64,000 bases of DNA, from NCBI GenBank assembly GCA_008360975.2, contig CM039180.1, positions 9,391,122 through 9,455,121 of the forward strand, in the 5' to 3' direction. Positions 10,504-24,906 of this stretch are shown here, in pieces. Under the pieces are notes generated by a model that was given only the letters and a program-made list of their open reading frames with translations, did not search any database and was not told where the DNA came from. The position numbers were made by a program, and so were the translations under genes. The DNA comes from Lichenostomus cassidix. Lineage: Eukaryota > Chordata > Aves > Passeriformes > Meliphagidae. Position 1 is the stretch's first letter, and each line of letters begins with the position of its first letter.

Positions 10504-13500
10504 GTTTATCTTGTGGGAGGCAGAGCTCTGGTGCAGGGTGTGGTGGCTCATCTCTTGAGCCTTAATGATACAGGTAAACAGTAAATGAAAAATAAGGTAG
10601 GGATACAGAAAGCCTCATCAAATGAGAGCTGAAAAGAACTACAAGTAGTAGCATTATGGTGAAAGCACTGCCATGAGGGAGGACAGTATGAGAGCATGGT
10701 TTATTTAGCATAGTAAAGAAAAAGCTGAAGGCAGTTTTGATTGTTTCCTAAAAATACATAAGCTGAGTGAGAGAAGTGTGAAAAAGAGAATAAATATCAC
10801 CAAGGCAGAAGAGCTTCACTTTCTAACCAATACCAAGACAGGGAGAAACATATACAATGTCCAAGACTAAACCCAGGGTGATATTTTTTGAAATTATAAT
10901 TACAAAGTTCTGAAATCACAGAATGGATGAAAAAAAATTTTCAGTGCTAATAAGACAGAAGTTGTGGATGGTCTGATTGACAGAAACCAGGGAATATGTA
11001 ATTCAAAATCTTGCTTTAGTCCCTCTCAGTATGAGCTGTAAAGTTTTGTGGAGGTGGGGAGTGGGGGGAGGGGGCAAAGTTAAACATAATATTTGTTTCT
11101 GGGCACACCTGGAACACACTAAATTGGTGAAGAAACAAGGAGTAAGATTGAAAAGTCCCATTTAGGTGTTGTATTATTTCCAACAATAATAGGCTGCAGT
11201 TGGGCCAGCCTTAATGAAGCAGGAGCCATAGAGTTCCTGGGAAGCCATTTTAAGTATGAAGATATTTTTAAACAAAAGGCAAAGCTGAAGGCTACTTAAG
11301 AAATCCAGAAAGTCAAAGCAAGTTGGAAGATCTATTGTGAGTCACCTGGTCATTTCCAATGCCTTAGAAATATCAGATATCTTTATGAATGTATTTGGTC
11401 TGGCTGGGATGGAGTTACCTTTCCCCACAGTGGCCCTCAGAAAGCTGTGCTCTGTATTTTTAGCTAGAATGATGTTGATAACATACCAGTGTTATGCATT
11501 TAATAAGTCACAAATAAAAATCATGGTAGATCACCTGCAGATAACCTGTATTTTTCATTGACATCTGCCATCTGTATTTTTGTAGAATTGGATCCTGCAT
11601 GTCCCATGACAATGTCCCATGCAGCAGGCAGACCAGGAGTCAGTGTACCCTCTTTTGCCAGGACTATCAATGAGTGGCCCACTCACCTTGGGAATTCAGG
11701 CTTCAGCTCAATTTCCCTGCTGTGCAGGAATCTTACATTTGAATTTCCTGTGCTTTAGCAGGGGGTCTTTGAAATGAATAACTTAATATTCATTAATCCA
11801 GAGAGTGTATAACCATAATGCAATGAATAAAACACCACTGTGCCAAGGGCCCAGCCGAGGTGTGTTTGAACCAGTGCTATAGCCTGTGACCATGATTGTC
11901 AGCAATAAGCAGAAATTCTCACAACCATGCTTTTTCTTACACCCTTATAAGGGTAGCTCATGCACATCAGTAAAAGTTTTGTAACACTCCCTGCCCATGT
12001 ACTCAGCCTAAGGAAAATGTGAGGTGATTGTCATTAAATAAAGAGGGTTTATGTTTTCCCTTACCTCATAATTTTAAATACTTAATGTCTACAGTAGAGT
12101 GGAAGCCCAGGTGAAGGACAAACACAGCATCAGGAGAGTGTGTTTCATGGGTGAGAAGATACCATGGCACTTGTTCAAGTGTTCAGGTCACTTGTGTTAC
12201 CAGAGTAACTTACCCTAGTAAACAGTAAAATGCAGGGAAAGTTGCCTGGTGCTGCTAGAACTTTTGGCAAACACATATAACTGCTTTAGATTTCAGATGT
12301 TATGAATTGTTTATGTCTCTGCAGAAGTGAAATGATCCCCTAAAATCTTAAAGTAGCTATTGATACATTTTGTCCATATTAAAATTTATGTAATCTAAAA
12401 TACTTAATCGTTGGTATGAAAGGTGGTAGGTAGTTCTGATTTAAAGCCACAGTCTTTGGTTGAAGTTGTCAGGCACTCTCGTGGGGTTTTTTGCCCTGCA
12501 CAAATCTTTTCAGCCAGTACGTGATAATTATCAGGATTTCTCACATAAGTGGAATAAAAAAACTGGGCTTAGTTTGAGCTTCAGAAGCCTCAGGCACTGT
12601 CTTTCATTTGCCAGCTTCTAGCTATTATGTATTAGAAATATATGAAGGGCTCTGGGAGACAGGTGTACTTGGATTTATTTCAGTCGAGTCTAATGCATCT
12701 TTACAGAGGTCACTGAAGTTGGAAGAAGTCAAAAAATATGGATTGATAATGCATTTTGTACCAGACCATGGATACTGACAAGCCTATTTCCCATTGTGCT
12801 GTTAATTACATATCAAGGTAGGAAGGGCTCTCCTCCATTAGATACCTCTTCAAGTATACTCCAATAAAAGAAGAAAACAGATCACATGATAAGAATCAAT
12901 CCTATTGCTTAATATTGCTGCCATGAACAACCAGATCAGTCCCTAGGAATTCGTTGTTTATCTCATTTTTCCAAAAAGGAGTCCTGGTTACTTATGTGTG
13001 GGAAGACTCTACTTTCCACATCACACTGCCCCAGTGTGCTATTTTCACAGCCTTCAAGAGAAAGTTCCACAGAAAAAGGGTCACAACAAAGGAGACAGCT
13101 CCTAACTATGCCCTTCTATTCCAGTTTAAGTTGCATGAAGGGAGAGATGTTCGAACAGACATCAGTGTCACAGGTGCCAGTTGTCTGATTTATTCCCTCT
13201 CAGAGGAATGTGCTGGCATCTGTGTGCAGAGTGACACCTTGCCAGCTGGCCAGGAGGCTGTCCTCTCAGCTGTCCTTCCAGACAGATGAATTGCACAGTG
13301 CGCATAGCTGCCTGCCAAAGGACAGGCCTTCCAGGAGAAGGAGAGGGAAAAAGCACCTCACGTAGTCCTGACAGTAGTTTTACTTGAAATTTGTTTACAG
13401 AATTAAGTTTATTGGACCAGCTTATCACCAGAGCCATCTTTCTGACACGGCAGTAAGTTACATGCATTGTGCACCATAACAAATTTACATTCTCTTTGAT

Positions 13501-14604
13501 GTTGCTGAGTGGAGTATATTTTTCTCAGCGTGGTCATAACACAGTATGGGCAATATGATCTTACTTAATCTCGTTTTATAATCCTAGATCACTCAGCCAA
13601 AATAAATACCCCTACCTTTAGGCAAGTAAATTAAATAGCTAGGTTTTAAAGCCTGGCTTTTTAAAGCTTTAAGTGGTCTGAGCACTCAAAACTCTGATAG
13701 TCATCCATTTGTGAAAGTGTGCAACAAAACCTGAGCTGGCTTTAGGGGACAGAAACTTGTTAAAACCATCACAACTCACATGTTAGTACCAGCCAATAAG
13801 CTGGCAGGGCTGATGTATTGGTTTTTAATGGTTTCTATAAAATAAACCCAAATGAGGTCCTTCCCTCACTCACAGTTTGACAATCCTATGCAATTTAACT
13901 ATAAAGTGAGAATGAGTATTCCTAATTTGTTTGCAGAATGAAAGCACATGTTCCGGTGTGTAAGTAAAAGGATGGTAAAAACAATATTTGACCGAGGCTG
14001 AATTTAGCTAAATCACTACAAAAGGATAAATACTGCGTGAAGCTATTGCACAAGATTTGTAAGACTCTCAAGGTAGAAATATAACAATGGCATTCTGATA
14101 CTGTGAACAGTGGTAATGCTTTAAAAGAGCCTGGGAAATGTTAATAGAACCATATATATTCACCCCTAGAATATGCACCTCTTTTTCAGAAATGAATTAG
14201 CAGTGATTTCTTTTTTTTTCTCATGTTTATACTCCTATTAATTATCTCCTCAGATTTTCAGTTCATGCTGCCCACAGAACCTACACAGTTTGGCATAGAG
14301 TCTTTTACAATGCTGATCACATTGTTTGAATATAAGAAAAAACTATCTATGCTTTTTTAATGATAGACATGTCTGCAAATGTGAATGCTCATTGTTCATT
14401 CTCTTTACACCTCATGCCCTTTTACTCACATATTTAATATATTTCAGCTGAGTGAATTAAAAGCAGGATTAAAGACAGGGAACAGGTTGTTTCTGGCTCA
14501 TCTGGGTTTATCTGGTGCATTCTAAGTAATATACCTGACTTCTCCAGGGAAAGAGGAGTTTGTTTCCTAACCTTTCTGAAGCACGACTTCATACAGGCAA
14601 TAGC

Positions 14605-14720
14605 CATAAAATCATAAAATCATAGAACAATTTGGGTTTGAAGGGACCTTTAAAGGTCATCTAGTCCAACCTCCCCTGCAATGAGCAGACATCTTCAACT
14701 AGTTCAGGTGTTTAGGCATA
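14605..14720 (-). mobile_element. CR1 LINE 3'-end fragment, 5'-truncated
   Basis: In plus text it starts with decayed octamers (ATAAAATCATAAAATCATAG), then AATTTGGGTTTGAAGGGACC, AAAGGTCATCTAGTCCAACC and CCCTGCAATGAGCAGACATC. This is the inverted 3' end of a chicken-repeat-1 element. Only about 115 bp of the 3' end remains and no coding part is present. Such 5' truncation is normal for this family. Confidence 0.93.
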
Positions 14721-17700
14721 GAACAGTAAAACAACCAGACTGCATTTCAAGCTCTGTAATGTAGTCCGCCTTAAGTCCTATCCTAGAAATTTGAAACATC
14801 TCATTTTATGGTAGAGTAGCAAAGGAGTTGCTGGATTTTGTCTCTGCTGCCTATGTCTTAGGAAGAGGAGGAAATGAAGCAGTGTATTACTGTTATATCT
14901 GCATCACTAAAGAGGAAGTAGTTCTGACATTTATGTGGTGTGACTTAACACATCTAAATGAGGTCTTACTTCTGCAATTATAGTGGTTTAATTTTCCGTC
15001 CAAGGTTAATTCTTACTGATTCTTTCTTGAGAATACCAATTCTTTACCTGAGCCAAGTCAGTGGCATGAGTTAGTGCATTCTTAGTTCAAAATCATATGG
15101 CCTAGTCTGAGTCATCCCCAAGGGATGTTTTTAAATATGTGAGTAGATTTTCATTAAGGATGAATAATATTCAATGAGTAAAAAGTAAATGTGGCTTTGC
15201 TTTGCAAATACAACTGAACAGCTGGCGCAGTACAATATTAAATCACCATAACTAGACATTCAAGGCCACACTATTCATGCCCAGAGCTCAAGTTCCCATT
15301 ATTCATCCATTTATTTCTCATCCCTAATAGAACTGAACTGTGATCATTCTGATTGAAATTGCAGAGTCTACTCACAAAAGCAACCTCTTCTATACATGTG
15401 TTTGTGACTGCTGAATTCTCAAAACTGTTTTCTTGCTTTAATTAAAAATATAAATCTGTTACATTCCACAGATGGACACTGGCAGCATGAGCTTCTGTCA
15501 TTTCCCTCCTCATGTAAAATATTGATGTCAGGCTCTGTGATGCAAAGTAGCAAACACAGAGTGCAGAAGCCATCCAAACCTCATTTGGATTCCCAAAGGA
15601 ATTTGACCCATCCTAGCAAGCACACTTTAGACTGATTATGTAGCTGTCAATTACGTTGCTGTTCTGTGCACTGAGATTACTCAGACTGTATTCTTTATCA
15701 CAACCAAAATAAACCTACTGCAGTGAATTGTTTTTTCTCTACTAAACAAATGCATATTGAACATGCATAAGTAAGCTTAAGCACTGAATCTTTTTGCTCA
15801 GATTTGCCAGTGACATACCCAGTAAATGTCTGAAGTTCAAAGATGACAACAAAGGTACAAATATAATTCTGTTTTGTGAGGTGAGGATTGTGACACTGAA
15901 TAAACTTGGCTTTATGAATTATGAGATGCAATATTCATTATGTATATATTATAGGATTGCATGACATTAACAGCCTTGGTCTCCATGACAATACCAGCAG
16001 AAGATGTTGGATGAAAAAATGGCTATGAAGAATATGATTTAAATAAATATCACAATACTTCTGAGTCTTTTTTATTTAGCAGAATTTTTAACATGTTTAA
16101 AGTAACCAAACTATTCTTTTCCTTCTTTATCTAAGTAGACAAACAGTGCTCTCAGAGAGACATCAACTTTTGTTACCTATATGTAAAAGCCAAGGCTGAT
16201 TAGACACTCAGGGGTGATGGGTCGCATCTGGCCAAATGCATTTAGTGTACCCTGGACTCTGTTTACAAAACATTGGCACTCTAAAATGCAAAGCCTCTAG
16301 TCATAAGCAAACAATTATATTACACCCTCAAAGTTTTTGGGTTTCCCTCTTGATTGCCAAAGCAGGCACAGATGACCAGACAGACAGACAGAGATAGGCA
16401 CTATGAAGGAGGGTGACAGCAGCATTGACAAGGCAGGCACAAGCTTCTCTGGGCACCCCTCTCTGAAAGCTGTGCAATTGTATTTTCCTTGTGCTTGTCA
16501 TGCCACTAATTAGGTGGATCTTGAATGGGCTCATATTTATGTGGTCAAGTGGACCTGTGGGTGTTAGTACACTGGGAGTTTGTATGGAGCTCATTAGCAC
16601 CATTGCTATACAATGCAGTAATATCCATCATTTCACAGCAGACAACAAAGACAACTTCTTTGTCCTTGAATTTCAGTTTTTTCTTCTGCATCTACTCTTC
16701 ATTTTCCCTTTCAGGACCACAGGTTCACTGGACAAAAGATGAACCCAGTAACAAAAAACTACCAAATACAGCCATATAGGATGGTCAGTGAGGGCAGAAC
16801 CATATAGTTAAAGAAGTTTGAAAGCAGTCACACAGATTATTTTAGGCTAACCATGGATTTTTTACATTTTATTAAATCAAATGCCTAGTTCTAGCCTTAG
16901 ATCTATTTTTATCTGCGTGAACTATTCAATGGGAGCATGCTGTGATGCTGCCACTCTCTGTCACCTCACTCACCACTTCATATTTGTAAAGTGGTGCAAT
17001 AGTAATTTGGGGGCAGTATTAAACTCTTGTTATTAACTTAGTGTCTTTTCTCTTTTTAGTCTTTAATATACACTCAATTCTCACATTGTCCTCCATGAGA
17101 TAAAAAGCCCTGTTATTCTGCTAATTTATGGCATGACAATTTGAGCAGAAATTACATGGTGTGCTCTGTGTAACACCTGCCTTGGAATAGATGTTCCTTG
17201 TTTTGTTACTTCTCAGCCCTCCTGCTGTCACCTTTCACAAGGGATAGACCTCAAAGACCAAAAGAAGACCTCAGACTGTAAGACTCAGATTTTTTAAATT
17301 TCATCTTTCTATAAACAAACTATTAATCAGAAAATATTCTGTTCTGGTTTGCTCCTGTCACACTTGAACATTCAAACTCTGCCTTTATGCAAAGAAAGAT
17401 ATCCTATATGAAACTCCTATTTAATTATCCCTAATATAATACATCTGAATGCTGCAGCTGCATATATTTTTGTTCAGCCAGGATGCCTCACTTTGGCAGT
17501 TTCTGTGCTCTCTGTTGGACAGATAATTACTAAATTCATTCCTAGATCTAGTACGAAGAATAATCAGTCTTTCTTCTTTGTTCCTCATAGCTGGTGCTCC
17601 TAGATGAGTTTAGTCTGCTACAAGATGACAGTAATGTGGCCTTCCATGGCATCCTTTGCTTAATAGCTCAGTGGCTGGAATATCAGTTTTGAGAAATATC

Positions 17701-19905
17701 ACACTGAAACTTCTGATGAAACCTTTTGTTTCCCTTTTGAAAAAAACAAACTGTTAAAATTTGTTATTTAATTGATGATTTGCTTTTGGCACAGCATTAT
17801 TGAAAAGTAGAACATTCCATATTTTAAAAATGTGACTTTTAATGTTTTTTCCAGAGGCTTCATTTATTTAGAATCAGCCCTTTTTAATGAATGGAATCCT
17901 AATCATATTAGGAAAATAACAGCTGCTCTTTATTCAGAAGGTACTTCACCGACATCAAATATAAAACATGAAAATAATTTTTGTTTAAGAATAATGCATT
18001 TGAGGCACAACTATAATTTCAAAGTAGCTGTAAGGCATTATTAGGAAACCCTATTCCTGGATTTCATTAACCAAATAAAACCTTTTCAGGAAGATTAATT
18101 TCAATAATTCTGTATTAATAAAGATGAAGGTTCACCTTATCCTCAGATAATCATCCCCAGTAGGTACCATTGCTACACAGCCTATAAATATCTTCTTACA
18201 TTTAGAAAAATGCAAAGTCAGGTTACATTTCCAAAGCATTGGCAACAAGGCTCCTTCCTGTCTCCCAGGTGGCCATGAGCTCTTCAAAGTGTCTTGGAGG
18301 TCTCTCTGATCTCAAAACAAAGCTAATGGTCTGATATGGCAACCAGCATTGAAATATGTGAAAAAACTCAGCAAACCAGAGTAAGAAAACATTTCATCAA
18401 AAGTCTTGTGGGCATACAACTTCCGGTGAACACTGGACTCAATATCATTTTCAAGTCTAATTCACTTTTTCATGTTTCCTCAGCTGTGTTTTAGAAAGCC
18501 AGAGTCAAATTGAAACCAGAATGCCAGGTGGTTGCAGAGAAAGATAGAAACCCATTACAAACAGAAATACAATCAGTTTTTCCTTAAACAGGAACAGAGA
18601 ATATGTTAAGCATTTTGATCAGCTCACATTTTAAAGAAGATCTGAGAGATTTCCTTTTTTTTCGCCATAGCTGTGAAAAATACCTTTCACAAATGATAGT
18701 GACTTTTCATCACAAATATGAATAGCAAGCATATTGCATCAAAATATTGCCATTTCCAGAAAAAAACTTTATTACTTCATGTTCTTTTGAGAAAATTAAT
18801 TTTTTCCTGTGGCTTCTTTTCATAGCTTGTTTTTAAATTGCCATGGGACAACTACAGCTACACTTCTCATAATTTTGCTTATGGGTTCAAAGATGTTCTG
18901 TAGCAGCTATTCCCTCAACTTCTCCTAGAATAAAGAACATGCTGCATCATATCCAGCAAAAAATTAAGTCTATGCTACTAATGTCCAAACTAGTTATTAA
19001 CTTCCCAGTGCATCAGCCAAGCAGTTTAGGTGTTCTTAAATCTTCAGGAAATAATCCTTTCCACCTCTTTTTACAACACCAGAGCTTTCTTGGGCTCAAT
19101 TCACGTGGAAACATCAAGACATGGAAGCAGCTCTCTGGCTGTCTGCACATTGTTCCATCTCCCACAACCTCTCAGAGGCAGACATGGCAAAGACCCTTCC
19201 CACTCTCCCCTGTGCTAGAGCAGATAGGATCACAGGCTGCCTAACGAGGCAAAGAGCCATCCACATTAAGCCCCTGTCTCCAAGCAGACTTAAAACTGAG
19301 TCATCTACTTCAGGAACTGCATAAAATATGCTGGAGGACATAAATAATTCGCAGAGCTCAAAAATTAGATTCTTTGCTGGCTTCTCTTCCCTACAGAGAA
19401 ACGAACCCATCCTGATCAGCAGCTACCCCCAGCCTGGGCTTAGAATCAGGTTTTGCTTTTCTTTACATGCACTGATAGACAAGGTGGTACCTGTCACTTA
19501 TCTAACCTGAAAAAAATAGACTTGCTAATTTTATTCTAAAGCAAAAGTGAAAAAATGAAAATAAAATACAGGAGTCTTCATTTGCAGTGAATGTACTGAA
19601 GATTATATCCAAAATGCAAAGACTCCCAAACCTCTCTGTGTTGAAAAATGTATAAAAAACAAGCAATATTTATAAATCTGATTTTAAAATATTTCTTTTT
19701 AATCACAAGGACATACAGGTAACTGGAGACAGGGATGGTTCTGAGCTCACAGCCTTACCCCACTATCTCTCTTCTTACCCTCTCCTTCTTACCCCAAAAT
19801 CTTTTTCTCTAGAACTCACTTGTGAGGAGTGGAAGTCTTTTCACCACTTTTAAGGGCATAGGTCTGAGGGCTTCTTATTTTTCTTCTGCATTCCTTCTTC
19901 TCACT

Positions 19906-19937
19906 GCTGCACTGCTTTTGCACTGTTGCAGTGCAGC
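19906..19937. repeat. Perfect 10-bp inverted repeat, GC-containing
   Basis: GCTGCACTGC at 19906-19915 is the exact reverse complement of GCAGTGCAGC at 19928-19937, with a 12-base spacer that itself contains another GCACTG. The stem is stronger than its AT-rich surroundings. No function is implied by the context. Confidence 0.75.
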
Positions 19938-21049
19938 TTTTACTGCTAAATTCCAATTCCAGCAACTACTGATGTCAGCAATCTGAGTTTCAGCAAGAAA
20001 TATGAACACATCATGCAGTGTTATATATAACTACTCCCTGAACTACATTAAAATAAAAATTTCCCTGATACCTGCACATTTGGAAACTTACATGTATACT
20101 TCTTTTTCTGGCGCTAGCAGAATTAAGTTAGTGGAGAACCTCACACTTCCTTATTGTTAACATCTCAGACTTCTAAAGAATATTAATTTGATCTGATGGC
20201 ATTATAATTTTCATCGAACTTTTCTGGGGACTCTTACCTATTTTTTTCCAAATGTCAGACTCTAATCCAAATCAACCCAGCAGAATAATGCAATGATCGC
20301 TAACATCAAGCAGTTCAAATATTACAGGACTCTCTCTTAGGCTTCTGCACTGAACTAAAATGTGTCAAAAATGTGAGTTTCCTATCAGCAAGGACTGCAT
20401 TTCATAGTGGAAATGCCACAGTTAACAAGACAATAATGAAACTTACTAATGAAAAATATGGGGGAAAAAAAACTTGATTAATGCACAGTGATGTTTTCAA
20501 TGCTTTCAGAAACTAACTACCATATTTTCAAATTGTCATAGGCCAAACTATTGTATAACCTAATGGCTTAACCCTGCAAATGCTTTCATACATATGGTTC
20601 TTTATAGCACTTTCTGAATATATTTATGCAGCTTTTGGTGCTGAAATAAAAAACAGATTGAAACAGTAATATGAATAATCTTTGAACTTACACATGTAGG
20701 AAGCATCTTTAAAGAAATTTCAAGTTCAGTGGCCAGGGGCTTTGTTGCCAACATGGTTTATCCTCTAAATAAAATTCACATTAAAATTTTTTTGATCATC
20801 ATATATGCTTACTTTCTTCAGTGTGTTATATAAAAAATTTGTAACCTTTTTCTTCTGGAACAGAAGTTAGTCAATCTACAAAAAAAAATTCATTGTTTCT
20901 AGAATACAAGTTGCTGTGATTTAATTATTCTATCACACGAGACAAATGTGTTTGATACATGTGTTAGGCAATGCTTTTGATAGTCCATTCATGCATAGAA
21001 AATGGACACATCCCTTGAGAACAATGGCATCATTCTATCCCATTCTGGT

Positions 21050-21065
21050 AAAAAAAAAAAAAAAA
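21050..21065. repeat. A16 homopolymer
   Basis: An A run is followed by TTAAAAAAG. No retrotransposon body was recognised upstream. Confidence 0.9.
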
Positions 21066-24000
21066 TTAAAAAAGAAAAGGATTTTGGTATGGCCTAATTA
21101 ACAGAAAAGAGAGTAGCAGTGTTACCAAAATTTCAACACTTGCTCAGCTGGGGGAAACTGGCACATTACCAAAAAAGGTACATTGCTTCTTAAAATCTAA
21201 GGAGTAGACAAAGACAGCTAAAAGAAGAAGAACCTGATTCAAAGTCAGAAGGAACAATGAATTTATCAGGCTTCAGATCAGCACAAGAAGAATGAATGAA
21301 GTGCAAATGTACACAATGCTTCGGCAGCATTCAAATCCGTGAGGGATGTGCACAGACACTTCATGCAGAAATGAACACTTTTCTTCAAACAGAAAAACTT
21401 ACTTTGGTATCATGTTGCAATCTACATTTCTTCTCACAAGTGTAATAAACAAGTTATTCAGCTTAACAAGGATGAGGTGGCATGAAAATATCTGCATATC
21501 CTTTTTGACTGGGAAGATTTCTGGAAGAAATGAATGTCACATGACATTATCAGCGCAGAGCATTAAGAAAATCTTTTTTAAATTGCATTTTCAAGATGAT
21601 GTCTGCATACAATTTAGAATGGGGAAGTGTTTATGCAAAGACAGACATTGCAACAGTCTATAAATACATTTGAAAACTTTCAGAGTAGATAAAAAATGCA
21701 GAAAAGAAATTGTCTATTACTACTCGGGAATCTGTAGTAAATGTAGTTTTTCTGATTTTTTGTGTTGCAGAACACCTCCCAGGTAATGTTCAACTCTTAT
21801 TTTCATGTAAAAGTTTAATTCTGATCCTATGAAAAATTTTATAATAAGATAAAATAAGAGGTCCACAGAGTCTGCTATTAAGCAGTGTCTAAGCAGAACT
21901 CCCAGGACAACATTCTAGAGTTTGTCACCTGAACCCATTTGCTTCCTTTATAATCAGTTTATGGTTCATAACAAATTTCTGTGTTAATTTTTGCATAGAA
22001 GTAAAACCACTTTCTCTTAATGGACAATTTGTAAAATCTCCATTCTTCCCCTAAATTAAACAGACTCCATCCTCATAAGTTCTCTTTCTTTGATCACTTG
22101 TGAATATTAGCCAAGTATTTTACAGTCTAACAATGGTAATGTGTTTAATTTGCAAATAAAAGCTTAGTCCCCTATGTTTTTCAAAGTAGTAATAGTATTT
22201 ATATGTATATATATGTATATACCAAAAAAAAAATTGCAAATGAAAATACTGCAGGAAGTAAGGCGATGTGTGTTAGATGTTGGTATACTTCGTTCTTCTG
22301 GGTAGCCAGCTTGAGATCCATCCCTGTGTGACAGAAATCAACTGCTCCTTCCAATGTTTTTAATTTTTTTGAGACCATTTAAGTGCAAGACAGTATAAAA
22401 ATACATGTGTTATACTCTATCCAAGCACCATGGCTGTGAAAATAATTGCAGATGTAATTTATAGCTCAGAAGACGTCAGCCCTGGAAGAATATATTATGA
22501 CTGCCTCAGGCACAGCTGGGTTTGGGATCCCCTCTCTGTAGTCTTAGATGCAGCATAAGCAAATCCCATGTAGTTCTGGTTCTGTTCAATCCAAGATGCA
22601 CTGCAATATCCAGCTGCTCCCTTAGGACCTTGAATACCCCAGCAGCCCCAACAGGCTAAAGTGACACTGCCATTTAAATTAGTTTTAATAAAGGACTGGG
22701 GAAATTGGGGAATTTTCAGAACTGTAACATGCATGTTTTGTGTGGCTGCTCACCTCACTATATAACTTTAATCAATTCAAGCATCTGAAAAAGGAATTTC
22801 AGAAATTCTGACCACAAAGAAATCTAGCTGAAGGCAGGCAGCTATCTGCAGGGGTGTGCCTGTTAACTTCTGCAGCATTCTGGGCCTCAGAGGTGGAGCC
22901 AAGGCTGCAGTGACAGGTGTTTTCCAGTTGCTCAGATTTCAAAGCTTTCTCCAGAACAGAGCAGGCACTTACAAGAACACTCTGAAGGACCCACTCTTCT
23001 GATTTAGAGCCACAGGTGGTTCCTATGTCCTGTAAAATAGTAGAAAAGGTTCAGGTGATGAAAACTGATGTCTTTTCTTCTAGGATAACCTCTATATTTT
23101 TATATGATGAGATAGTTATTAAAAAAAAAATAAAATCCCAGGAACACACCAGAATCTTTATTTATCTGATGGAACATTAATATCACTTCCCCAGTGTTTT
23201 GATCCAGTTTCTGGAGCTAATCTGCCCAGACTGGAGAAGTTCTGGTAATGGCTCCTAGTTAGAACCTCACCTGTGGTCAGATCCTGCAAGCCACTGTGGG
23301 TCACCCTGCCAGTGTGCTCTTTGCCAAGGAAGGAAACTCAACATGGACTGAAGGCCATCAGAACACTGTCTCAGGCTTTATAATCTGCATGGTTTTACCC
23401 AGGAGAACCAGCAGGGTTCATCCAACACATCATGTCCATGCAGGCCAAACCTCCCAATACCCAAGAGCAGTGACACACAACCTTCCTGGGGCCATTTGTT
23501 ATTTTCTCTTCTCCTGTGTCTGTGTTGGACTTTGAGAGCATCCCATGGTCTTCCCTTTGCCTCACACTCACTCAGGTGAGTAGTGGAAAGGCTGGGAGTG
23601 CCATGGGAGTACAAAGATGTTCATCACGTCCCTCAGCTGCTCCAGAGGAGCAAATCCCCATCCAGGCTGGTTGCCCAGGCAGGCACAGCTGCCCACAGCC
23701 CCCACCTGGCTGTGCAATTAACACCCAGATCTGGCAAATGGAGGCTTGGCCACGTGTCCCTACCACCCATCAAACATGTCTGCATTAAACAATTCACCCA
23801 CCAGCTGCTTCCATTTCATATTTCAGCAAGCTGGGAACATGCAGCTCCACAGCAGAGTTAACTTTGCTTAACTTTGTGGAAGTTATCTTAGAACAAAATG
23901 TAGATTGACTTCTCTTGAAGGCTGTAGGGCATGAAAATAAGTTTTCAGACTTGCCTCTCCCCTTCAGGAATACACCTTATGCAGAGCATCCTGCATCCAC

Positions 24001-24677
24001 ACAGCAAATATAAATAATAACAAGAGTTTCCTCTGAAAATGCACTTCAGGATTATTCTGTATTGACAGAGTTCAATTGGAGTCTTTTTCTTTGTTTGCTG
24101 GGGAGATAGATGTATAGATACATTCAGGTGGAAAAACAAAGGAAATTTCTAATAAAACAGCAACAAATCTGGTTTGTTTTGTTCTGGCTTTTTTTCGCTG
24201 CCTGCTAATGGATGCCTTCTGCTCATTGTAGGTGTCATTGTGCTGATATATTCTTTTCATATATTTCCAAATTCCTCGAATCAATTCTAAGCAAAAGGCA
24301 CTGAAACTAGGTTTGTCAAAACAAAACTACCCCTTGGAGCCAGTGAAGTTTGACATCACTCTAGGATGTGCCAAATGCACTCATTTACTCAGAGCTCATT
24401 CTTGGATACTATTCTCTCTGGGGAGCAATTATACATCAAACAAATGCTTTGTAAAAAGCTCTACTCATGGCTCTATGACAGATTCATTTTTAATATCTGT
24501 AAGGCACAACTTCTAAAGCAGGATTTCATGTACCAATAGATTTTACTTATTTCCAGAAGCATTGCTATGATCATGAACATTTCTTAACCAGAAGTTCATG
24601 CACAAAGTCACCAGCAGAAAAGCTGCAGTTGCACAGAAATAACATCCTTTTCCTCCTGTTCTCTGAGAGGGTTTTAT

Positions 24678-24698
24678 TGGTGTGGTCTTACCACACCA
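24678..24698. repeat. Perfect 9-bp hairpin with 3-nt loop
   Basis: TGGTGTGGT at 24678-24686 pairs exactly with ACCACACCA at 24690-24698 across CTT. A second small palindromic element, CTGAGGAGCCTCAG, follows about a dozen bases later. The pair may be a structured or protein-binding element, or chance. Confidence 0.75.
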
Positions 24699-24879
24699 GC
24701 CGAGCTAAGCTGAGGAGCCTCAGTGAAGACTGTCAGGTGAAATAGAAACAACTGAGAACATTTCAAGGACTACTTCTAAGTCAGAGGCTGCCTCTTTTTA
24801 GATGTATCAGAATCCAGACTCTGCAAAGCAATTCAGGTTAATGAATGTTTCAGTGTGATGCCAGAGATCAGAGTATTAG

Positions 24880-24906
24880 AAAAAAAATCTTTTTTTTTTT
24901 TTTTTT
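24880..24906. repeat. A8-TC-T17 self-complementary tract
   Basis: Eight A are followed by TC and then 17 T, which can fold on itself. It is simple sequence. Confidence 0.85.

Larger units (their letters stand above)
8577..14604. other. Non-coding stretch, no gene recognised
   Basis: There is no recognised exon. A 111-codon open frame near 12.95-13.29 kb and shorter ones near 9.5-10.0 and 11.3-11.8 kb show no known motif and have no convincing splice sites or start context. Local features listed separately are an old CR1 scrap, an A-rich tract, an AT microsatellite and a perfect 12-bp hairpin. A G-rich run at 11051-11074 has only three strong G tracts, short of a canonical quadruplex. Confidence 0.55.
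14721..24677. other. Non-coding stretch, no gene recognised
   Basis: About 10 kb with no recognisable exon or interspersed repeat. Open frames reach about 105 codons (for example 21.35-21.66 kb) without a known motif. The interval 23.29-23.83 kb is slightly GC-richer and has overlapping frames on both strands plus a consensus-like CAG|GTGAGT at about 23574-23582, but no matching acceptor or recognisable protein. A small (CAGA)n run lies at about 16378-16391 and a TATATGTATATATATGTA tract at 22199-22221. Confidence 0.55.

Noticed and set aside
11051..11074. G-rich run as a quadruplex
   Set aside because: Only three separate tracts of three or more G with valid loops are present.
12954..13289. 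111-codon plus-strand frame
   Set aside because: It has no recognised domain, and competing frames on the same and opposite strands are of similar length. Length alone is within chance for 64 kb.
23574..23582. Consensus splice donor CAG|GTGAGT
   Set aside because: A 9-base match is expected about once in a window of this size counting both strands, and no acceptor, conserved frame or recognised exon accompanies it.
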